A stretch of DNA of 9,004 nt from positions 1 through 9,004 of the forward strand of contig JAPLJM010000243.1 of the NCBI GenBank assembly GCA_026388595.1, given 5' to 3'. Source of the DNA: Deltaproteobacteria bacterium (GTDB lineage: Bacteria > Desulfobacterota > Syntrophia > Syntrophales > Fen-1087). The translations under genes were made by a program, and so were the position numbers. A model generated the notes under the pieces. That model worked only from the letters and a program-made list of their open reading frames with translations, was not told the origin of the DNA and did not search any database. Shown here piece after piece: positions 1 through 6,126 of this stretch (position 1 is its first letter; each line of letters begins with the position of its first letter).

Positions 1-388
1 TGCAGTCCGGATCAGTGACTTCGATGACGGTATTTTTTCCACTGCCGATCTTTAAAGCCTTCTCAAGCGGAATATCCTTTATTTTTTGAGCCATGGCAGA
101 CAACCGTTTCTGCTCCAGGGCCTGATATTTTTCTTCGGTGAGATTCTTGCCCCCCTTCATGACGATGGGACCGCCGATGATCGCTTCCGCCTCCGGGGCA
201 TAATAGAAAATCTGCTGACCGGCAATCACTTCATACAGGCCGGGAATTTTGGACGGGGTCACGCTGTCAACAGGAATGGCGGGAAAATTCTTTTTCAGTG
301 ATTCCTCCGGGGTCAGGGCGAGCGCCAGGTCGACGAACAGGAAGATGCACAGGATACCAATCACCAGGACTTCAAGATTTTTTTTCAT
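1..388 (-). CDS. dsbC: DsbC-like periplasmic thiol:disulfide isomerase (C-terminal part outside window)
   Basis: Partial gene: 129 codons are visible before the window edge. The protein starts MKKNLEVLVIG and has a typical secretion signal: a short basic N-terminus, a hydrophobic stretch at residues 8-24 and a plausible cleavage after ALA (about residue 24). The mature part begins LTPEESLKKNFPAIPVDSV and continues with IPGLYEVIAGQQIFYYAPEA, which is the DsbC/DsbG N-terminal dimerisation-domain pattern. A helical linker (about residues 85-113) then leads to GSGKNTVIEVTDPDC, the first beta strand of the thioredoxin fold. The last complete codon is the first cysteine of the expected CxxC site, so the second cysteine lies outside the window. 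In the known family this protein isomerises wrong disulfides in the periplasm and is kept reduced by a DsbD-type membrane protein. The start at 388 has AAGGAAAG upstream and overlaps the stop of a small frame (ATGA), which suggests translational coupling downstream of rdgC. DsbG is the main alternative. Confidence 0.85.
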   Translation of the reverse strand, partial: MKKNLEVLVIGILCIFLFVDLALALTPEESLKKNFPAIPVDSVTPSKIPGLYEVIAGQQIFYYAPEAEAIIGGPIVMKGGKNLTEEKYQALEQKRLSAMAQKIKDIPLEKALKIGSGKNTVIEVTDPDC

Positions 389-549
389 GATCCGATTCTT
401 TCCTTTCTTGTAGAATTATTTCGTTCCGAGCGGCCGATCACGATACGCTTCTTCGCGGCGATTGATCCGGGATATCGCATCGTGTCTTCATCTCCAATTT
501 TCTCAATGATGTCAACGGCTATCTCTTCTCGGACGATGATTGCAGCCAT
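385..549 (-). CDS. Putative 54-residue small protein between rdgC and dsbC
   Basis: This uninterrupted frame is too short for usual ORF cut-offs. It starts MAAIIVREEIAVDIIEKIGD, is acidic and helix-prone at first, then turns strongly basic (AAKKRIVIGRSER and NNSTRKERIGS). Its ATG lies within the last codons of rdgC in another frame (31-nt overlap), with AGGATGG a few bases upstream as a possible ribosome binding site. Its TGA overlaps the dsbC ATG as ATGA. The frame fills almost the entire gap between the two genes, and the two junctions look like translational coupling. I recognise no family and see no cysteines, signal peptide or membrane segment. It may be a real small gene, a coupling leader for dsbC, or chance: a random frame of this length is not rare. 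Confidence rests only on the two junctions. Confidence 0.4.
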   Translation of the reverse strand: MAAIIVREEIAVDIIEKIGDEDTMRYPGSIAAKKRIVIGRSERNNSTRKERIGS

Positions 550-1631
550 TTTTCCATCCTGGCTCGCTCCTGTTGCCAGACATCGGACAGGCGCAGGGTA
601 AGAAACAGCGCAAAGAGCTGGTCCATGCTCCGGATAACCGCTTCCAGGAGATAGATGCGCTCCAGGACACGGCCATCCCGGTTGTCCTCCTCATCCAGAT
701 CCATAACGACGGGCATCTTCAGGGATTGAAACTGAAACCGGTCCGCTTTGAAGGTGAACTCCCAGGTAGCGGCATCCCGGGTCAGCTGCAGGCGAGCCTC
801 CCTGATTTTCTTGCCCTGGCGCAGCGCCTCCCGGCCTTCTTTCAGGTCGGCGTGCATCCCCTGGCAGACCACAGATTCCGCATATTCGCCGTCCCCCGAT
901 TCCAGAACGAGCCGGCGCACAAGGTGGACTTCCGTCTCACCGCCGCCGGGGACCATGATCATGCCGTTTCGCTCTTCACTTTTAAACCACAGCCAGGTCA
1001 AAAATTCCCGTCCCAGCGATTTCAGGTTGTTTGCCTCGGAGTCCGCCATCTCCCATGCGGCTATTTTCTCAGCCGCTGCCGGATCAATGACCTGCGGATC
1101 CCAGGGAGCAAAAGGACAGGGAATCAACTCAAAGGACCCCTTAAACAGATCCTGAAAATCCTGCATCACCTTCTCGGAAAGGCAGGTCAACAGCAGCACG
1201 CCGCTCGAAGCAGACCAGCAGACCTCATAAAAAGAAGGTGTGGGATGGCTATGGGTCAGCAGGTCCTGGCGAACCCCCTCACGGATCTCTTCCCGGGCGA
1301 TTTTATCAACTTTTTTCCTTCCCGTTTCTTTCAGATAATGTTTTTCCGCTTCCAGTGCACGAATTTTGAGCAGGGACGGTGGAACCGTCCGCCGGTCCAT
1401 GCGCAGCGAAAACAGAAGATAATCGCCCCAGGCGTAGGAGGCCTCACGGAAGTCCGTATCCAGGACATTCTCGACGCTGGTCCAGCCCATGGTCTTTTCC
1501 TCTGAGCTCCCGGCGAGGTCCTGAAAGGCATACTGCCGAAGCTGCCGGTTGATCATCTCGTTGAAATCTGACGGCAGTTCGCCCATGACCATGAACCGTG
1601 AAAACGTCAGCGGGCCTTTTAATAATCCCAT
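519..1631 (-). CDS. rdgC: Recombination-associated protein RdgC
   Basis: A 370-residue protein starting MGLLKGPLTFSRFMVMGELP. The RdgC pattern is visible: an N-terminal strand-rich segment, the MGW signature at residues 48-50 after a short acidic loop, GDYLLFSLRMDRRTVPPSLL (about 69-88) matching the family's 'conditions plus ILP/VPP' segment, a charged Lys/Glu helix (about 93-122) and a predicted helical C-terminus with MDLDEEDNRDGR. E. coli RdgC has about 303 residues; this longer version matches the form I associate with Desulfobacterota. In E. coli it forms a ring-shaped dimer on double-stranded DNA, acts on the nucleoid and restrains RecA filament activity; that role is inferred here. The start has a strong AAGGAGGAG site three bases upstream. 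It is the first gene of a minus-strand unit with the small frame and dsbC, and diverges from the nadK-recN block, which also holds a DNA repair gene. Confidence 0.88.
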   Translation of the reverse strand: MGLLKGPLTFSRFMVMGELPSDFNEMINRQLRQYAFQDLAGSSEEKTMGWTSVENVLDTDFREASYAWGDYLLFSLRMDRRTVPPSLLKIRALEAEKHYLKETGRKKVDKIAREEIREGVRQDLLTHSHPTPSFYEVCWSASSGVLLLTCLSEKVMQDFQDLFKGSFELIPCPFAPWDPQVIDPAAAEKIAAWEMADSEANNLKSLGREFLTWLWFKSEERNGMIMVPGGGETEVHLVRRLVLESGDGEYAESVVCQGMHADLKEGREALRQGKKIREARLQLTRDAATWEFTFKADRFQFQSLKMPVVMDLDEEDNRDGRVLERIYLLEAVIRSMDQLFALFLTLRLSDVWQQERARMEKWLQSSSEKR

Positions 1632-1634
1632 GCA

Positions 1635-1643
1635 CTCCTCCTT
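1635..1643 (-). promoter_or_regulatory. Strong Shine-Dalgarno site of rdgC
   Basis: The minus strand reads AAGGAGGAG followed by TGC and the rdgC ATG. This near-perfect anti-16S match fixes the rdgC start at 1631 and rules out the later in-frame methionines at residues 14 and 16. Confidence 0.75.
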
Positions 1644-1655
1644 GAAAGTTGGGAC

Positions 1656-1684
1656 CTCTTACGTACTTTCTGCACGATTGTCAA
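1656..1684 (-). promoter_or_regulatory. Candidate sigma70-type promoter of rdgC
   Basis: On the minus strand a perfect TTGACA (1679-1684) is followed after exactly 17 bases by TAAGAG (1656-1661), a weak three-of-six match to TATAAT. It lies 25 bases upstream of the rdgC start codon, so the leader would be short. The -35 element and spacing are convincing; the -10 is not, so activity is an inference. Confidence 0.45.
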
Positions 1685-1723
1685 GTCGAATGAAAACATT
1701 AAACGTGGACACCCTTTCGTTAT

Positions 1724-1729
1724 TATGAT
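1724..1729 (+). promoter_or_regulatory. Possible -10 element upstream of nadK
   Basis: TATGAT (five of six matches to TATAAT) lies in an AT-rich patch about 57 bases before the nadK start, within the divergent region shared with rdgC. I see no good -35 at 16-18 bases: TTAAAC sits at 19 and TGGACA at 12. Some promoter is expected here because nadK heads the plus-strand block, but this exact site is tentative. Confidence 0.25.
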
Positions 1730-1786
1730 AAAAACCCGATCCTCACCAGGGCTCACGGCAGCATTTTCTTTCGACAAAGGACGATC

Positions 1787-2674
1787 ATGCAAATAAAAAA
1801 GATCGGGATCATCGCCAATATTACCAAAGAAAAATCTCACGAATACGCCATCCACCTGAGAGAATGGCTCTTTCAGCAGGGGGTAGAGGTCTTTTTTGAT
1901 GAGGCCATCGCCTTGCGGATCGGAGAATCCACCGGAATGGAATGGAAGAAGCTTGCCGCAGCGGCAGACATGGTTGTCGTCTTCGGCGGAGACGGCACGA
2001 TGCTCCGGGTCGCCCGTTCCGTCTGTGGATTCGATATCCCCATCCTGGGCATCAATATCGGGGGGCTTGGCTATCTCACCGAAGTGTATCTGGATGAGAT
2101 GTTCACTGCTTTGGAGCGGATTCTTGCCGGTGATGTCCGGACGGAGAAACGCATGATGCTGGATGTCTTGATCACCCGTCATGGCGAGCGTGTCGGAGAG
2201 GGCAGCGTGCTCAACGAGGTGGTCATCAATCGCGATAACCTCTCCCGAATTGTGGAGTTGGAAACGGCCATCAATGACCGTCATCTGGCCACCTTCAAGG
2301 CGGACGGCCTGATTATTGCGACCCCGACCGGATCTACCGCCTATTCCCTCTCCGCCGGGGGACCGATCATCTTTCCCGAACAGGACGCCATGATCATGAA
2401 TCCCATTTGCCCCCACACCCTGACAAACCGTCCGGTGATCCTGCCGGAAGGGGCGACGGTGAAGGTGATTCTCTGGACGAAAGAGACAGGGGCAACACTG
2501 ACACTGGACGGCCAGGTGGCCTTTACCCTGAAATCGGGGGATGTCATCGAGGTGCGGAAATCCCGCTTTGTCACGATCCTCGTCGCCTCGCCGCACCGGG
2601 ATTACCTTGAGATTCTCAGGACAAAGCTGGGCTGGGGCGGTCTGCCCACGGGACTTCCAAGCGATGCTAATTGA
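1787..2674 (+). CDS. nadK: NAD kinase
   Basis: A 295-residue protein of normal length for bacterial NAD kinase (ATP or polyphosphate NAD kinase, PpnK). It phosphorylates NAD+ on the adenosine ribose to give NADP+ in the cytoplasm, so it sets the NADPH pool. The family's signature motifs are all readable: GGDGT at residues 67-71, LGINIGGLGYL at 87-97, the LNEVVINR block at 142-149, DGLIIATPTGSTAYSLSAGG at 173-192, the short SPH motif at 268-270 near the C-terminus and LDGQ at 240-243. The start has AAAGGA six bases upstream. It is the first gene of the plus-strand block, and its last 11 bases overlap the start of recN, so the two are probably translationally coupled. No irregularity was seen except a Gly/Pro-rich tail of about 15 residues. 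Confidence 0.96.
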   Translation: MQIKKIGIIANITKEKSHEYAIHLREWLFQQGVEVFFDEAIALRIGESTGMEWKKLAAAADMVVVFGGDGTMLRVARSVCGFDIPILGINIGGLGYLTEVYLDEMFTALERILAGDVRTEKRMMLDVLITRHGERVGEGSVLNEVVINRDNLSRIVELETAINDRHLATFKADGLIIATPTGSTAYSLSAGGPIIFPEQDAMIMNPICPHTLTNRPVILPEGATVKVILWTKETGATLTLDGQVAFTLKSGDVIEVRKSRFVTILVASPHRDYLEILRTKLGWGGLPTGLPSDAN

Positions 2675-4361
2675 ATTGAACATCAAGAATTTCGCGATTA
2701 TTGACGCGATGAACATCGCCTTTTCAGATGGGTTCAATGTGATCTCCGGTGAAACAGGCGCCGGCAAATCCATTATTATCGGTGCTGTCAGCCTGCTGCT
2801 GGGCGACCGTGCCTCCGCCGAAATGATCCGCACCGATGAGGATGCGGCGGTGGTGGAAGCCCTTTTCGATATTCGGGATAATCCGTCCATCAAGATGAAA
2901 CTGGACGGTTTGGGGCTTGACAGCCGCGATGACCTGATGATCCGGCGGATCATCTCCCGCTCCGGCAAAAACCGGGTCTATATCAACGGTTCGCTGACCA
3001 CACTGAGCATTCTGTCCGCCATCGGGGAGTCTCTCATGAATATCTGCGGTCAGCATGAACACCAGGCGCTCCTGGATGCGGATCATCACGTGGATGTTCT
3101 GGACGAATTCGGTGGTCTGCTGCCTCTCCGTACAGACTATGGAGAGGCCTTTCACCGGGTGCAGACCTTGCGGGAGCGGCAACGTTCCCTAACCGGTCTC
3201 CGGGAGAAGCGCACCGAACGGGAGGATTTCCTGCGTTTTCAACTCCGGGAAATTGCAGAGGCCGGGCTACGGGCCGGAGAAGACGCTGCGCTGCAGGATG
3301 AGAAAAAACGTCTGAATAACATTGAAAAATTGATCGATTATGCCAATCATGCCCATGATCGGCTTTATGGGAAAAGTGGCTGTATCCTGGAGGAGCTGAA
3401 GCGGACCATTACGGAAATCCGGGACATCAGAAGAATCGATAACGAGTTGAATTTGCAGGAACAGGCGCTGGACACGCTTTATTTCCAACTGGAGGATGCA
3501 GCATTCGCGCTGCGGGATTACACCAGGCGTTTGTCCTTCGACCCGGACAGGCTTGCCTTCATCGACGACCGCCTGGAGACGCTCGGACGCCTCAAGCGAA
3601 AGCATGGCGGCACGCTCGAGGCGGTCCTGGCAAAACAGGCCTCCATGGAAGCAGAACTGGAGGGGTTCGGGGTCACGGACGAAGAAATGGGAAAGGTTTC
3701 TGCCGAACTGGATGTTCAGGCCGATTTGATGAGACAAAAGGCGCTTGCCCTGTCGCAAAAGCGGCTGGGAAAGGCGGCGCTGCTGGAAGAAGCGATTGAG
3801 GCGGAAATCCGGGCGTTGAACATGGCGGCTGCCCAGTTTCAGGTGCGATTCAAAGACACGAACCTGTCGGAAAGCGGACCATCGGATCATTTCACCGAAC
3901 GCGGCCGGGATGATGTTGAATTCTATTTATCCACCAATGTCGGTGAAGCCCTGAAACCCCTGAACCGCATCGCCTCCGGCGGCGAGTTGTCCCGGATCAT
4001 TTTGTCCATGAAAAAGGTCCTGGCCCGCTCAGGATCGGTGAGCACCATCGTCTTTGATGAGGTCGACAGCGGCATTGGCGGCGCCACGGCTGAGATTGTT
4101 GGTGAAAAACTGAAGGAAGTGGCCCTGCATCACCAGGTGTTGTGCATTACCCATCTGCCGCAGATCGCCTGTTTCGGAGATCGGCATTACCGGGTTGTCA
4201 AAAGGGTTTCCGGCGGCAGGGCCAATGCCTGCATGGAAATCCTTTCCCGGGAGGAGCGGCTCGACGAGATCACCCGTATGCTCGGCGGGGTGGCATTGAC
4301 TAAAAAAACGAAGGATCACGCCCGGGAAATGCTGGAAAAAGCGGGCGGGAAAGGATTGTAA
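2664..4361 (+). CDS. recN: DNA repair protein RecN
   Basis: A 565-residue SMC-like ATPase, close to the usual length of about 550-560. The ATP-binding parts are split between the ends: Walker A GETGAGKS at residues 29-36, the ABC signature SGGELSR at 438-444, Walker B FDEVDSG at 464-470 and the H-loop histidine in THLPQIA at 496-502. The middle (about 150-370) is rich in Glu, Arg, Leu and Gln with heptad-like spacing, as expected for the antiparallel coiled coil; ICGQHEHQALLD matches the N-terminal Q-loop region. RecN works with RecA in double-strand break repair and sister cohesion. The open frame extends upstream to 2541 inside nadK, but MLIELNIKNFAIID is the canonical N-terminus, so I place the start at 2664. 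The ribosome binding site is weak (GGGA), which fits coupling to nadK termination. The next gene starts three bases after its stop. Confidence 0.96.
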   Translation: MLIELNIKNFAIIDAMNIAFSDGFNVISGETGAGKSIIIGAVSLLLGDRASAEMIRTDEDAAVVEALFDIRDNPSIKMKLDGLGLDSRDDLMIRRIISRSGKNRVYINGSLTTLSILSAIGESLMNICGQHEHQALLDADHHVDVLDEFGGLLPLRTDYGEAFHRVQTLRERQRSLTGLREKRTEREDFLRFQLREIAEAGLRAGEDAALQDEKKRLNNIEKLIDYANHAHDRLYGKSGCILEELKRTITEIRDIRRIDNELNLQEQALDTLYFQLEDAAFALRDYTRRLSFDPDRLAFIDDRLETLGRLKRKHGGTLEAVLAKQASMEAELEGFGVTDEEMGKVSAELDVQADLMRQKALALSQKRLGKAALLEEAIEAEIRALNMAAAQFQVRFKDTNLSESGPSDHFTERGRDDVEFYLSTNVGEALKPLNRIASGGELSRIILSMKKVLARSGSVSTIVFDEVDSGIGGATAEIVGEKLKEVALHHQVLCITHLPQIACFGDRHYRVVKRVSGGRANACMEILSREERLDEITRMLGGVALTKKTKDHAREMLEKAGGKGL

Positions 4362-4364
4362 TCC

Positions 4365-4823
4365 ATGCTGAGAAAAGCCCGGGTCGGAGATGTGAAGACC
4401 ATTCACCGCATGATCAATATATCGGCGGGAAAAGGGGAGGTGCTGCCGCGTTCCCTCATGGACATCTATGGAAGTCTCAGGGATTTCTTTGTTCATACGG
4501 ATGAGGAATCGGATGTGATTGCCGGCGTCTGCGCCATGAACATCATCTGGGAAAATCTCGCCGAGGTCCGGTCCCTCTATGTGGAAGACGCCTACCGGGG
4601 CCGGGGTATCGGCCGGAACCTGGTGGAAGCCTGTATTTCGGAAGGCATTACCCTGCAACTTTATCGAATTTTTACGCTCACTTATCGAAAAGAATTTTTC
4701 GCCCACCTGGGGTTCAAAGAGGTAGAACGATCCAGTCTGTCCGAAAAGATTTATTCGGATTGCTTCCGGTGCTCAAAATATCCAGACTACTGTGATGAAG
4801 TAGCGATGGTCATCGATTTATGA
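4365..4823 (+). CDS. Short GNAT N-acetyltransferase (ArgA-like) with Cys-rich tail
   Basis: A 152-residue single-domain GNAT protein. Motif A is clear: AEVRSLYVEDAYRGRGIGRN (residues 66-85), whose R/Q-x-x-G-x-G/A part binds the acetyl-CoA pyrophosphate; FFAHLGFKEV (111-120) is the usual motif B ending. The C-terminus carries a cysteine cluster, SDCFRCSKYPDYCDE (Cys133, Cys136 and Cys143), typical of a family often annotated as short-form amino-acid N-acetyltransferase, meaning N-acetylglutamate synthase of the Rv2747 type in arginine synthesis. That substrate is inferred: no other arginine gene lies in the window, so a different acceptor is possible. The cysteines could bind metal or respond to redox state. 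It sits three bases after recN and 16 bases before mltA, so it is probably cotranscribed. The acetyltransferase fold is sure, the acceptor is not. Confidence 0.88.
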   Translation: MLRKARVGDVKTIHRMINISAGKGEVLPRSLMDIYGSLRDFFVHTDEESDVIAGVCAMNIIWENLAEVRSLYVEDAYRGRGIGRNLVEACISEGITLQLYRIFTLTYRKEFFAHLGFKEVERSSLSEKIYSDCFRCSKYPDYCDEVAMVIDL

Positions 4824-4839
4824 CAGGCAGGTCTGTTAA

Positions 4840-6084
4840 ATGAACTTCTATCGCTTTTTCATTGCGGTCTGTATTCTCATACTGATAGCTGCCTGTGTAG
4901 CCCGGATTGAGACGCCGGTGCATCAGCCCGCCGCCACGCAGCCGTCGGCAACCGCCGCCCCCCTGCCAGCACCGGACAGCCAGATACGGCCAGGACAGGA
5001 AGCAGGCAGCCAAGCCCCGATTGATGATCTTGACCTGGCGTCTCTGGAAACGGCCATCGAGAGAAGCCTCCAGTATTACGAAAAGGTAAAGGACCAATAT
5101 TTCCATTTTGGCAATCGCATCATTGCCATTGAAGAGCTAAAGGCGTCGCTGTTGGCATTCCGGACCATCATCAGGAGCGCTGATACGACTGAGATCAAAA
5201 TGAATAAGATCATGGATGGTTTTGATTTTATTCCATATAATGGGCAGAGTGACAAAGGAACGGTGACCTTCACCGGCTATTACGTGCCGGTGCTGGAAGG
5301 CTCGCCGGTCAGGACAAGCCGTTACCGGTACCCCATTTACGGGAAACCGGATGATCTGGTTGTCGTCAAACCGGATAAAACGGACGGTCGGCGAACAAAC
5401 GGTATTATCATCGGCAGGTTGGAAGCCGGTGAAATCGTCCCCTATTACAGCCGCAGCGAAATTGACCGGAAGGGTCTTCTGAAGGACCGCCGGCTGGAAA
5501 TTCTCTGGGTTGATGACCCGATCGAATTGCATTCGCTCCATGTGCAGGGCTCCGGAAAAATCAGAATGCCTGACGGTGGGATCGTGGTCGTGAGCTATGC
5601 CCAGTCCAATGGCCTGCCCTTCCGTCCCATATCCAAATTCCTCCTGGAACAAGGCCTTATCAGCGCTCGTGATATCAGATACCCCCAGGTCAAGAACTAT
5701 CTGAGAGAGCATCCGGAGGGCATTGACGAGGTTCTCAGCTATAACGACCGTTACGTGTTTTTTCGAAAAGTGGACCGTGATCCCATTGGCTCCCTGCAGC
5801 TTCCTGTCACATCCGGTCGAACCATTGCCACCGACCCCGATGTGTTTCCAAAGGGGGCGCTTGCCTTCATCAAGACACAGAAACCCATGTTTGACGCCAA
5901 AGGCCAAATCAAGCAATGGGTTCCCTTCTCCCGGTTTGTCCTGAATCAGGATGCCGGCACCGCAATCAAGGGGCCGGGAAGGGTGGATGTCTTCTGCGGC
6001 GACGGCCCGGATGCGGAGCAGATAGCGGGCAGTCTCAAGGAAAAAGGCGATATCTATATTCTGATCAGGAAAAATAGCAATTAA
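4840..6084 (+). CDS. mltA: Membrane-bound lytic murein transglycosylase A (lipoprotein)
   Basis: A 414-residue secreted peptidoglycan-cleaving enzyme that cuts the MurNAc-GlcNAc bond with formation of a 1,6-anhydro end. The N-terminus is a lipoprotein signal: Arg5, hydrophobic residues 6-18 and lipobox I-A-A-C with acylated Cys19; Val at +2 does not suggest inner-membrane retention, so the outer membrane is likely. A Pro/Ala/Gln-rich linker (about 20-60) follows. The MltA domain shows FTGYYVPVLEGS (about 144-155) and LHVQGSGKIRMPDG; the C-terminal 3D domain shows the LPVTSGRTIATDP block, then QDAGTAIKGPGRVDVFCGDG. Asp371 and Asp383 are the conserved acids; Asp383 probably matches the E. coli catalytic Asp308 (mature numbering, from memory). 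Oddity: DAGTAIKG replaces the commoner DTGGAIKG. It is about 50 residues longer than E. coli MltA because of the linker and insertions. AGG lies about eight bases before the ATG. Confidence 0.95.
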   Translation: MNFYRFFIAVCILILIAACVARIETPVHQPAATQPSATAAPLPAPDSQIRPGQEAGSQAPIDDLDLASLETAIERSLQYYEKVKDQYFHFGNRIIAIEELKASLLAFRTIIRSADTTEIKMNKIMDGFDFIPYNGQSDKGTVTFTGYYVPVLEGSPVRTSRYRYPIYGKPDDLVVVKPDKTDGRRTNGIIIGRLEAGEIVPYYSRSEIDRKGLLKDRRLEILWVDDPIELHSLHVQGSGKIRMPDGGIVVVSYAQSNGLPFRPISKFLLEQGLISARDIRYPQVKNYLREHPEGIDEVLSYNDRYVFFRKVDRDPIGSLQLPVTSGRTIATDPDVFPKGALAFIKTQKPMFDAKGQIKQWVPFSRFVLNQDAGTAIKGPGRVDVFCGDGPDAEQIAGSLKEKGDIYILIRKNSN

Positions 6085-6092
6085 CCTCTATC

Positions 6093-6112
6093 ATTGATGG
6101 CTTCGTAAAAAG
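6093..6112 (+). repeat. Possible copy (half-site) of a dispersed intergenic repeat
   Basis: The only gap of note in the plus-strand block (42 bases between mltA and the fusion gene) contains ATTGATGGCTTCGTAAAAAG. From memory, GATGGCTTCGTAAAAAGTC-like sequences and their reverse complement recur between genes in several deltaproteobacterial genomes, often as inverted pairs. Only one arm is seen here and no second copy occurs in the window, so repeat status cannot be shown from this sequence. It ends just upstream of the ribosome binding site (GAGAGGATTGGAG) of the fusion gene. Confidence 0.25.
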
Positions 6113-6126
6113 AGAGGATTGGAGTT

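Noticed and set aside
540..1505. A 321-codon plus-strand open frame opposite rdgC
   Set aside because: Low-complexity Gln/Pro/Phe/Arg-rich translation with no family pattern; rdgC on the other strand has family motifs and a strong ribosome binding site.
2541..2663. Upstream extension of the recN frame inside nadK
   Set aside because: The extra 41 residues lie within nadK coding sequence and do not belong to RecN, whose standard N-terminus MLIELNIKNFAII begins at 2664.
1619..2968. A 449-codon open frame on the minus strand opposite nadK and the start of recN
   Set aside because: Its translation has no recognisable domain, is rich in Asp/His/Gly/Arg typical of antisense shadows, and the opposite strand encodes unmistakable NadK and RecN motifs.
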